Below the pieces are notes generated by a model, which was given only the letters and a program-made list of their open reading frames with translations, ran no database searches and was not told the origin of the DNA. DNA of 15,588 nt from Patescibacteria group bacterium (GTDB lineage: Bacteria; Patescibacteriota; Patescibacteriia; UBA9934), in contig JAHISC010000025.1 in the NCBI GenBank assembly GCA_018818445.1, forward strand, positions 1-15,588, read 5' to 3'. Position 1 is the stretch's first letter; each line of letters opens with the position of its first letter. The position numbers and the translations under genes are program-made. Of this stretch, positions 7,498-12,601 are shown in pieces.

Positions 7498-7589
7498 GCG
7501 GGTGACGCGGCAATGGGGGGGCCCTGACGGCGCGGAGTTCAGCGAAAGCTGACGAGCACCGGTGGGGTGATTGCCGTGACAGGACCCGC
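7498..7589. other. Compact GC-rich foldback, probable structured RNA element
   Basis: About 92 bases fold into nested stems: GCGGGT (7498-7503) with ACCCGC (7584-7589), CGGCAAT (7508-7514) with ATTGCCG (7570-7576), and an apical TCAGC-GAAA-GCTGA hairpin (7539-7552). A run of seven G lies at 7515-7521. The apical GAAA is a stable GNRA loop only on the plus strand, which argues for plus-strand RNA. However, the element sits just past the clpP stop and before the minus-strand RNA promoter, and I see no good plus-strand promoter or U-tract. Very high G+C in an AT-rich background favours selection for RNA structure. I do not recognise the class. Confidence 0.45.
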
Positions 7590-7597
7590 CTGCCACA

Positions 7598-8206
7598 TTA
7601 CTCAATTACCTTATCAATTAAGCCGTATTTTCTACCCTCTTCAGCGCTCATAAATTTATCCCGCTCTGTGTCGTCTGTTACTTTGGCTAAATCCTTACCA
7701 GTATGCTTGGCTAAAATCTTATTTAAAGAGTCTTTCATCTGTAAAATTCGTTCTGCATGAATCTTAATATCTGTTGCTTGGCCTTGAACTCCACCCAAAA
7801 CCTGATGGATCATAATTTCAGAGTTAGGCAAAGAAAATCTCTTACCTTTAGCCCCAGCTGTCAGCAAAACCGCGCCCATCGAAGCCGCCATACCCACGCA
7901 AATCGTGGAAACATCTGGTTTTATGTATTGCATGGTGTCATAAATTGCCAGTCCAGCAGTTACCGAGCCACCTGGTGAATTGATATAAAGTTTAATATCT
8001 TTTTCACTATCCTGACTGGCTAAAAAAAGCATTTGAGCAATGACGATGTTTGCTACATTGTCATCAATCGCGCTTCCTAAAAAAATAATTCTGTCTTTTA
8101 AAAGGCGAGAATAAATATCGTAGGCTCGTTCGCCATAGCTGGTCTTCTCAATCACAGTAGGAATGAGAATTTGTGCTTTTGGTTCGTTTTGATTTTCGTT
8201 TGTCAT
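7598..8206 (-). CDS. clpP: ATP-dependent Clp protease proteolytic subunit
   Basis: This 202-residue serine protease forms the tetradecameric barrel that degrades substrates fed by Clp ATPases. The catalytic serine is Ser109 in GMAASMG, the histidine is His134 in MIHQVLGG, and the aspartate is most likely Asp178 in DDTERD. NSPGGSVTAGLAIYDTM (about 76-92) and the ending GRKYGLIDKVIE are typical. Length and start (MTNENQNEPKAQILIPTVIE) fit the family, with a short propeptide-like lead before IPTVIEKT. There is no Shine-Dalgarno before the ATG (sequence CAAAATAAAATATG). Upstream, a sigma70-type promoter is overlapped by a CIRCE operator, so the gene should be repressed by HrcA and induced by heat or misfolded protein. 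The predicted leader is about 140 bases and is mostly a long hairpin. No clpX or other Clp ATPase gene lies in this window. Confidence 0.97.
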   Translation of the reverse strand: MTNENQNEPKAQILIPTVIEKTSYGERAYDIYSRLLKDRIIFLGSAIDDNVANIVIAQMLFLASQDSEKDIKLYINSPGGSVTAGLAIYDTMQYIKPDVSTICVGMAASMGAVLLTAGAKGKRFSLPNSEIMIHQVLGGVQGQATDIKIHAERILQMKDSLNKILAKHTGKDLAKVTDDTERDKFMSAEEGRKYGLIDKVIE

Positions 8207-8220
8207 ATTTTATTTTGAGG

Positions 8221-8344
8221 GATCTTCGCAAAATTAGATGAGATTTTGGCGCACGAAGAAAGCAGTGAGGAGCCGTACTTGGAATGTACGGTGACGAACT
8301 GCAGAGGCTCCATAAGCCGAAAGCTCGCTAATTTTGAGAAGATC
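8221..8344 (-). repeat. 124-base imperfect palindrome forming the clpP leader
   Basis: Outer arms GATCTTCGCAAAATTAG (8221-8237) and CTAATTTTGAGAAGATC (8328-8344) match in 16 of 17 positions. Further pairs occur at GCAGT/ACTGC (8262-8266 with 8298-8302) and the apical CCGTAC/GTACGG (8273-8278 with 8286-8291) around a 7-base loop. The arms therefore fold along nearly their full 58-59 bases with scattered mismatches. The predicted clpP transcription start (about 8345) coincides with the edge of this palindrome, so it makes up nearly the entire 5' leader and ends 14 bases before the ATG. It may be a regulatory RNA structure, or a mobile palindromic repeat that has landed there. Confidence 0.75.
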
Positions 8345-8346
8345 TC

Positions 8347-8373
8347 TTAGCAGTCTAACATGGTGAGTGCTAA
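8347..8373 (-). promoter_or_regulatory. CIRCE operator (HrcA binding site) for clpP
   Basis: Read on the minus strand: TTAGCACTC, nine bases (ACCATGTTA), GACTGCTAA. The CIRCE consensus is TTAGCACTC-N9-GAGTGCTAA, so one arm is perfect and the other differs at one base. It covers the spacer and -10 of the clpP promoter, the usual place for HrcA repression. An hrcA gene is not in this window. Confidence 0.88.
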
Positions 8374-8381
8374 GAGGTCAA
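8352..8381 (-). promoter_or_regulatory. clpP promoter, overlapped by CIRCE
   Basis: On the minus strand TTGACC (8381-8376), 18 bases, TAGACT (8357-8352). Initiation is predicted near 8345. The -35 begins right after the U-tract of the upstream gene's terminator, so clpP is insulated from the GC-rich gene. Confidence 0.75.
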
Positions 8382-8382
8382 G

Positions 8383-8430
8383 CAAAAAATAGAAGCCGCT
8401 GTCAGAAACCCGAAGGTTCCCAACAGCGGC
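8383..8430 (-). terminator. UUCG-capped intrinsic terminator of the GC-rich gene
   Basis: On the minus strand GCCGCTGT (8430-8423) pairs with ACAGCGGC (8402-8395). Inside is a second stem GGAACC-TTCG-GGTTTC with the very stable C(UUCG)G loop. The sequence TTCTATTTTTTG follows (8394-8383). Orientation is clear because only the minus strand has the UUCG loop and the U-tract. Confidence 0.85.
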
Positions 8431-8433
8431 CAC

Positions 8434-8459
8434 GACACGTCACTCGCGAACGACGTGTC
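8434..8459 (-). other. Perfect hairpin between the GC-rich gene and its terminator
   Basis: GACACGTC (8434-8441) and GACGTGTC (8452-8459) are perfect inverted repeats around a 10-base loop, 14 bases past the stop of the GC-rich gene and 4 bases before the terminator stem. There is no U-tract of its own. It may protect the 3' end of the mRNA. Confidence 0.5.
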
Positions 8460-8473
8460 ACGTTAGACGAGTT

Positions 8474-9103
8474 CTACTCACCCTTGAGCTCGAGGAGCTT
8501 CTTCTGGCACCAGCCGAGGTAGTGGATGTTGGCCGCCGTGGACTCGGGGTCCATAGCACACACAGCCTCCAGCCAGCACAGCTGCTCGTCGGCGTCGAAA
8601 CTCTCCAGCCAGGCCTTGACTCTGCCAGGAGCATCGAAGCTACCGATCTTGATCATGTAGTCCACAATGAAGCGCTGATCGTGCAGGTCGTACTCGATCA
8701 GCTTGCGATCGATGAGACCGGCACGCACCTTGCATTCGAGCAACGTACCTTCGGCTTCATCCAGGCTCTTGGCGCACTCGAGCGCGTAGAGGCTCCAGCC
8801 GAGCGAACCCTCGGCGTCGTAGGCGTCCTCGGCATCGCCGAAGCACGAGGAAGCGTGCTCGGCAGCCAGCGCTCTGGCCATGAGCGGCGCCGCCTGGTCC
8901 AGACACACCGACTTCATGACCTCGAAGAAGGCAGGCTTGTACTTGGGCCAGTCGGTGATGACAGACACCAGCATGAGCTGCATCTGCGGCGGCAGGTTGC
9001 GCTCGGCCGCGATCTTGGCCACATGCGCCTGACCGCCGTTCATGGCGCACTGCCTCGCTTTCTGGTAGTTAAGCAAGCTGGCATCAAACTTGGTATCGGA
9101 CAT
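8474..9103 (-). CDS. GC-rich gene for an unknown 209-residue protein
   Basis: I do not recognise this protein. It is Ala/Leu-rich, probably all-helical, with eight cysteines (RQC, SVC, SSC, LEC twice, QLC, AVC, GWC), acidic overall, without a signal peptide or membrane helix. The arrangement of short helices could be a TPR/HEAT-like fold, but no repeat consensus is clear. The gene is strikingly G+C rich (about 60% by eye, against well under 45% in its neighbours), with G/C-ending codons such as CTC, GCC and AAG. It has its own near-consensus promoter, a 40-base leader with a Shine-Dalgarno (GAGG ending 9 bases before ATG), and a strong terminator, unlike every other gene here. This suggests recent acquisition or a specialised, highly expressed gene. 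A long opposite-strand frame (8522-9139) exists, but all expression signals support the minus strand. Confidence 0.8.
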   Translation of the reverse strand: MSDTKFDASLLNYQKARQCAMNGGQAHVAKIAAERNLPPQMQLMLVSVITDWPKYKPAFFEVMKSVCLDQAAPLMARALAAEHASSCFGDAEDAYDAEGSLGWSLYALECAKSLDEAEGTLLECKVRAGLIDRKLIEYDLHDQRFIVDYMIKIGSFDAPGRVKAWLESFDADEQLCWLEAVCAMDPESTAANIHYLGWCQKKLLELKGE

Positions 9104-9135
9104 CTATGTCACCCTCTTTACTTGGACTCTAAAAA

Positions 9136-9162
9136 TTGAGCCAAGATATTATTCTAGCTCAA
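9136..9162. promoter_or_regulatory. Inverted repeat over the -10 of the GC-rich gene's promoter, possible operator
   Basis: TTGAGC (9136-9141) and GCTCAA (9157-9162) form a perfect dyad with a 15-base centre that includes the -10 box and start point. The overlapping 8-base string CAAGATAT also occurs twice in direct orientation (9142-9149 and 9160-9167). The position fits a repressor site; the regulator is unknown. Confidence 0.4.
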
Positions 9163-9179
9163 GATATACTACCTGTCAA
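9151..9179 (-). promoter_or_regulatory. Near-consensus promoter of the GC-rich gene
   Basis: On the minus strand TTGACA (9179-9174), exactly 17 bases, TAGAAT (9156-9151). Initiation near 9144 gives a leader of about 41 bases carrying a Shine-Dalgarno. The promoter overlaps the stop codon of the upstream YdcF-like gene. Confidence 0.85.
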
Positions 9180-9954
9180 GCCAATTGAGTAGCTCTACAG
9201 GCGATAAAGACCCGCAAATCCATCTCTCGCTCCCCTTCTCTGTCATCGGTAAAAACCATCTTTTGCCGCATTGATCAGCTCGCTGGCGTAATTCATTTTC
9301 AATAATATTTTCTTTTTCTGACATCGGTTCAGCTGGACCAAAAGCTTCACGCGCCATGGTTAATTTCCCGCTACACGTTGATGTTTCCCAGTCACCGCAT
9401 GCTAAAGGCAAAATTTTACAATTATCCAAGAGGCCACAGTCCTTTAAAGCTTCTCCAAGAGCAGCAGCAAATCGCGCAATATGATCCTTGGGAAGCGCTA
9501 GCACAAAAGTCCGCACGCCAGCCCCCTTAGCTAAATCAGCAAGCAAAGTGGCCTGCATCCCTGTATTCATTGACTGCTCATCAAGTGACATCTCAAACTC
9601 TCCACCAAATCTTCTAATAAATTCTGATTTTAATTTTTGTGCATCCTTTTCTCCGGCCCACTCTCTATCTGCTACGCCGCCACTGAATAACAATCGAGCG
9701 TTAACTCCAAGCTTCTGAAAACGTAACATTGTCTGATGTGATGCTTCGTATTGCTCGTCGAGTTCGGTACGTTCGCCAAAAAAGACACAAACCGGCGCTG
9801 ACTTTAAATGCTCAAGATCTTTTGTAAAATTATTGATGGTTTTTTGCCAAGGTTGAGTTAATTTTTCTACAACCTCAATCAAAGCCAAATATTCCTCGCC
9901 CCAAATTTTTAATAAATATTCTTTATACGGTTGAAGCGCTGTATCGAGGTTCAT
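9169..9954 (-). CDS. YdcF/DUF218-like protein
   Basis: This 261-residue protein carries the core of the DUF218 (YdcF/SanA/ElyC) fold at about residues 50-190: a hydrophobic strand ending in VCVFFGERTE, LLFSGGVADREWAGEKDA (SGG motif, about 88-93), the EQSMNTGMQATLLADLA segment with the conserved NT..QA pattern (about 128-140), then VRTFVLALPKDH. Family members are Rossmann-like proteins linked to envelope polysaccharide metabolism or of unknown activity. This copy lacks a transmembrane segment, so it is probably cytoplasmic. The C-terminus is Trp-rich (SERWICGSL, LNWLDR). It is downstream of the coiled-coil gene, separated by 58 bases that contain a possible promoter. Confidence 0.75.
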   Translation of the reverse strand: MNLDTALQPYKEYLLKIWGEEYLALIEVVEKLTQPWQKTINNFTKDLEHLKSAPVCVFFGERTELDEQYEASHQTMLRFQKLGVNARLLFSGGVADREWAGEKDAQKLKSEFIRRFGGEFEMSLDEQSMNTGMQATLLADLAKGAGVRTFVLALPKDHIARFAAALGEALKDCGLLDNCKILPLACGDWETSTCSGKLTMAREAFGPAEPMSEKENIIENELRQRADQCGKRWFLPMTEKGSERWICGSLSPVELLNWLDR

Positions 9955-9962
9955 ACAAAAAA

Positions 9963-9990
9963 GTAATAAAAAAAACCAAAAGTGATCAAA
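9963..9990 (-). promoter_or_regulatory. Possible promoter for the YdcF-like gene
   Basis: On the minus strand TTTGAT (9990-9985), 16 bases, TATTAC (9968-9963), ending 8 bases before the ATG at 9954. The -35 is weak. The spacing to the start codon repeats the leaderless pattern seen elsewhere in the window. Confidence 0.4.
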
Positions 9991-10012
9991 CTAACGGCCT
10001 TACCTATCCATA

Positions 10013-10345
10013 TTATTTTAACTCAACGTTTGCATGACTGGCCAACTGTCGCACATAATCTTCCAGCCGATCATACTTGGCTCGCAAAGCCACCAGTTCC
10101 AAATCCAATTTTTGATGCAAACCAATAAAACCATCCATGTGAGTCATGAGATCGCTTTTCATCTCAACCATTTCACCTTTCATCTCACTCATCTCAGCAC
10201 GTAACTCACCTTTCATCTCACTCATCTCAGCACGTAACTCACCTTTTACCGAAGCTAAACCTTCATCAAGATCAGTTTTGCTGACCATGTTATCCTTAAG
10301 AAACCCAACCGTCTCCAAAATTTCATTTAAAATCTTCTCTTCCAT
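10013..10345 (-). CDS. Small coiled-coil protein with 11-residue repeats
   Basis: This 110-residue protein is almost entirely helical and charged, with no membrane segment. From about residue 33 to 62 it shows a hendecad pattern in which MKGELRAEMSE recurs twice exactly and then degenerates (MKGEMVEMKSD). The region ends with a heptad-like helix (LELVALRAKYDRLEDYVRQL). Such short coiled coils are frequent, poorly characterised small proteins in Patescibacteria. I infer oligomerisation or scaffolding but no specific function. A TATAAT box overlapping the stop of the upstream DHH gene, ending 8 bases before the ATG, suggests independent leaderless transcription. The exact 33-base duplication that encodes the repeat indicates recent expansion. 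Confidence 0.78.
   Translation of the reverse strand: MEEKILNEILETVGFLKDNMVSKTDLDEGLASVKGELRAEMSEMKGELRAEMSEMKGEMVEMKSDLMTHMDGFIGLHQKLDLELVALRAKYDRLEDYVRQLASHANVELK
10178..10243 (-). repeat. Two exact 33-base tandem repeats within the coiled-coil gene
   Basis: Units at 10178-10210 and 10211-10243 are identical, starting TTTCATCTCACTCATCTCAG on the plus strand. Each encodes 11 residues, one hendecad turn of the coiled coil, so copy-number change keeps frame and helical register. Degenerate copies flank them. Confidence 0.9.
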
Positions 10346-10353
10346 ACAATCTG

Positions 10354-10383
10354 ATTATAGCACCTCCCCTCCTTTTTTCACAA
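10354..10383 (-). promoter_or_regulatory. Promoter of the coiled-coil gene, leaderless
   Basis: On the minus strand TTGTGA (10383-10378), 18 bases, then a perfect TATAAT (10359-10354) preceded by TGC (extended -10). The -10 ends 8 bases before the ATG at 10345 and overlaps the stop codon of the DHH gene. Confidence 0.75.
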
Positions 10384-11335
10384 TCTGCCAAATCCCCTCT
10401 TTTTCCACCAACCTAGCCTCCGTAATCTTAAATCCCGCGGCACGTACATGCCCACCACCACCAAATTCCTCAGCCTGAGCTGCTACGTCGCGCGACTGCG
10501 AACGAAAACTTGCTTTCACTCCACCATCATCTGTTTCACGTAATACCAAAACTACATCAGTACCTTCTACCATGGCATTTAAAAAATTAGAAAGTGCTTT
10601 GGTCTCCATTTCATCTACTGCCAAATCTGCAATATCATTTTCTGTAATCGCAGTGGTCACTGCACTAAAACGTTCGTTCTGATGAAGACGTTCAAAAGCC
10701 AATCCCCAAAGTTTTAAAGTACTAAGACTTTTATTCATCATAGTCTCACGAACAATCTCTTGAATCTTCGCGCCATATCGTGCTAGTTCATGCGCAGCTT
10801 CCAAGCAAGCTGCCGTAGTATTGGATGTTGAAAAGGTGTTAGTGTCTGTGGTAATACCAGTTAAAATTGCTTGTGCAGCATGTTTATTCATTGGTAATTT
10901 AAGATCTTTAATAAAACGCCAGACAACATCGGCAGTGGACGCGGCATTGGGTTCAATAAAATTCAAAGTACCATAACCCGGATTAGAAATATGATGATCA
11001 AAAACAATAATTGGAATACTCGGTTTCAGCTTTGGTAAATAACCTTTAAAATACTCTCCATCTGAACAATCAAAAATAATTACTAAATCAATAGATGCTT
11101 GATCAAAAATTGACGGGTCTCGCTGAATGACTTCTGTGCCTGGAATAAACTCTAAAATTGAAAGCATTTCTTTTGGCGAAAAAACTTCAACATATTTACC
11201 CATCTCCTGCAGCACGTGAAACATACCCAAAGTTGAACCAATGGTATCGCCATCAATACGTTCATCAGTTAAAAGTAAAATATGCTCGGCTTGCGAGATA
11301 AGTTCCAATGCTTGTTTGTGTAAAATGTGTGGCAT
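10355..11335 (-). CDS. DHH/DHHA1 phosphoesterase, NrnA-like
   Basis: This 326-residue protein has the layout of NrnA, the bifunctional nano-RNase and pAp phosphatase of the DHH family, which needs Mn2+. Motif I is at DERIDGDTIGS (24-34), motif II at IIFDCSD, motif III is the DHH itself in VFDHHISN, then EPNAASTADVVW and motif IV in TGITTDTNTFST. The C-terminal DHHA1 domain ends with GGGGHVRAAGF. In motif I the usual metal-binding His (H-x-x-P-D-x-D) appears as Asp24, a substitution that could alter metal use. The start at 11335 fits a promoter whose -10 ends 12 bases upstream. RbfA commonly neighbours this family in other bacteria but is not seen here. Likely role: degradation of 2-5-nt RNAs or pAp, or of cyclic-dinucleotide products. 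Confidence 0.88.
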   Translation of the reverse strand: MPHILHKQALELISQAEHILLLTDERIDGDTIGSTLGMFHVLQEMGKYVEVFSPKEMLSILEFIPGTEVIQRDPSIFDQASIDLVIIFDCSDGEYFKGYLPKLKPSIPIIVFDHHISNPGYGTLNFIEPNAASTADVVWRFIKDLKLPMNKHAAQAILTGITTDTNTFSTSNTTAACLEAAHELARYGAKIQEIVRETMMNKSLSTLKLWGLAFERLHQNERFSAVTTAITENDIADLAVDEMETKALSNFLNAMVEGTDVVLVLRETDDGGVKASFRSQSRDVAAQAEEFGGGGHVRAAGFKITEARLVEKEGIWQIVKKGGEVL

Positions 11336-11347
11336 AGTTGGCGAGTC

Positions 11348-11376
11348 ACTCTACGACGGATTGATAAAATGGTCAA
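11348..11376 (-). promoter_or_regulatory. Promoter of the DHH gene
   Basis: On the minus strand TTGACC (11376-11371), exactly 17 bases, TAGAGT (11353-11348). The -10 ends 12 bases before the ATG at 11335, giving a leader of about 5-6 bases. It interleaves with the divergent pyrD promoter. Confidence 0.7.
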
Positions 11377-11389
11377 GATGAGCTAGACT
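11361..11389 (+). promoter_or_regulatory. Promoter of the pyrD-like gene
   Basis: TTGATA (11361-11366), exactly 17 bases, TAGACT (11384-11389). The -10 ends 13 bases before the ATG at 11403, giving a leader of about 6-7 bases with no Shine-Dalgarno. The -35 lies inside the spacer of the divergent DHH promoter, so the two should exclude each other. Confidence 0.75.
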
Positions 11390-11402
11390 GCCTCCAAGAA
11401 AT

Positions 11403-12515
11403 ATGATCCTCCCCAAACTACAAAACAAGCTTTATAAAATCGTACTCAAACCTATACTCTTTAAGCTTGACCCAGAATTTATTCACGACCTTTTCATTAA
11501 GATCGGCGTTTTGCTAGGCTCTTGGTCACTAATGAGATGGAAAATAAAAATGCTGTATCAATTTAGAGATTCCTCTTTAGAACAAAATATTTTGGGAATT
11601 CATTTTACAAACCCTGTTGGCCTGGCAGCTGGCTTTGATAAAAACGCACAGCTAACCAAAATACTTCCTGACGTTGGCTTTGGATTCCAAGAAATCGGTT
11701 CAATCACTGGCCGCACTTGCCATGGTAATGCTAAACCTCGTCTGTGGCGTATTCCTAAATCGCGTGGTTTGATTGTTTACTATGGCTTAAAGAACAAAGG
11801 TTGCAAAGCATTAGCCAAACAGCTACAAGATAAAACTTTCAACTACCCCGTTGGTGTAAGTATTGCAAAAACTAATGACCAAAGAACAGTAACTGAGGAA
11901 CAAGGTATCAAAGACTATGCCCATGCTTTTAAAACCATGAAAGATGTTGGTGACTTCTTTGTGATCAATACAAGTTGTCCTAATGCTTTTGGTGGTGAAC
12001 CATTCTCTGATCCGTTGAAGTTAGAAAAATTATTAGAGAGACTCGATAAAATTGAAACCAACAAACCAATATTTTTAAAAATTGCGGTGGACACAACTAA
12101 CAATGAACTTGATCAACTAATCGAGGTGGCTAAAAAGCATCGCGTGCATGGTTTTGTCGTGGCTAACCTGACCAAAAATTATCAATCTACACTTGTGCAG
12201 CAAGAGGAAGTCCCTAAGACAGCCAAAGGAGGCGTTAGTGGTAAACCAATGCAACAGCTATCCGATGATCTTATCGCCCACCTTTACCAAACTGTTGGTA
12301 ATAAATTCGTTATCGTTGGCGTTGGTGGTATTTTCTCAGCCGAGGATGCTTACCGAAAAATCAAAAACGGCGCCAATCTAGTAGAACTGATCACTGGCAT
12401 GATCTACGAAGGCCCTCAACTTATAGGCGAAATCAATCAAGGACTCACAAAACTCCTACAAAAGGACGGGTACAAAAATATCGCAGAAGCCGTTGGTGCG
12501 AACTTTCGTAAATAA
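11403..12515 (+). CDS. pyrD: Dihydroorotate dehydrogenase-like protein, class-2-like architecture
   Basis: This 370-residue FMN barrel enzyme should oxidise dihydroorotate to orotate in pyrimidine synthesis. An N-terminal helical extension (KPILFKLDPEFIHDLFIKIG) matches the membrane-associating, quinone-interacting part of class 2 enzymes. FMN and barrel motifs follow: NPVGLAAGFDKNA (about 70-82), GFGFQEIGSIT, NTSCPNAFGG (about 190-199), FLKIA, VVANLT, GGVSGKP and VGVGGIFSAEDA. Two deviations stand out. The catalytic position that is Ser in class 2 (SSPN) is Cys here (SCPN), as in class 1 enzymes, and the usual NRMGFNN-type substrate loop is VYYGLKNKG, lacking its first Asn. Other orotate-contacting Asn residues (N of NTSCPN and of VANLT) are kept. 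No other pyr gene is in the window. It may be a divergent DHODH or a paralogue with another substrate. Confidence 0.88.
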   Translation: MILPKLQNKLYKIVLKPILFKLDPEFIHDLFIKIGVLLGSWSLMRWKIKMLYQFRDSSLEQNILGIHFTNPVGLAAGFDKNAQLTKILPDVGFGFQEIGSITGRTCHGNAKPRLWRIPKSRGLIVYYGLKNKGCKALAKQLQDKTFNYPVGVSIAKTNDQRTVTEEQGIKDYAHAFKTMKDVGDFFVINTSCPNAFGGEPFSDPLKLEKLLERLDKIETNKPIFLKIAVDTTNNELDQLIEVAKKHRVHGFVVANLTKNYQSTLVQQEEVPKTAKGGVSGKPMQQLSDDLIAHLYQTVGNKFVIVGVGGIFSAEDAYRKIKNGANLVELITGMIYEGPQLIGEINQGLTKLLQKDGYKNIAEAVGANFRK

Positions 12516-12583
12516 GAACGTTGAGGTGTATTACGATACGCCATCACACTAAGGAGCAACATCTACCATCTACCTTCTACTTT

Positions 12584-12592
12584 TGCTATACT
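12584..12592 (+). promoter_or_regulatory. Extended -10 promoter for the SMC-like gene
   Basis: TGCTATACT (TGn plus TATACT) ends 9 bases before the ATG at 12602, predicting a leader of 0-3 bases. No clear -35. It decides the start: an upstream in-frame ATG at 12521 would add 27 residues with no SMC similarity and would lie upstream of the transcript start. Confidence 0.55.
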
Positions 12593-12601
12593 TATCCCGT
12601 T

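Noticed and set aside
7295..7552. An 85-codon plus-strand open frame across the intergenic region
   Set aside because: It covers the inverted repeats of the structured RNA and the GC-rich foldback, begins inside the terminator's T-tract, and has no family-like sequence.
7498..7589. Hammerhead ribozyme or SRP RNA
   Set aside because: CTGACGA matches the hammerhead CUGANGA by chance, but GAAA is only one base away so the core cannot form. The SRP GGAAG/AGCAG apical motif is absent.
6993..7597. tRNA, tmRNA or RNase P RNA in the 600-base gap
   Set aside because: I looked for the T-loop GTTCGANNC context, CCA ends and the RNase P GAGGAAAGTC/ACAGAA core. Only a partial GAGGAAAG at 7056-7063 was found, without the partner motif.
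8522..9139. A 205-codon open frame opposite the GC-rich gene
   Set aside because: Long antisense frames are expected in GC-rich DNA. Promoter, Shine-Dalgarno and terminator all support the minus-strand frame.
10178..10243. CRISPR-like direct repeats
   Set aside because: The two 33-base units are contiguous without spacers and are in frame within a coiled-coil gene.
12521..12601. Extending the SMC-like protein 27 residues upstream
   Set aside because: The added residues do not resemble SMC, and the best -10 box lies at 12587-12592, downstream of that ATG.
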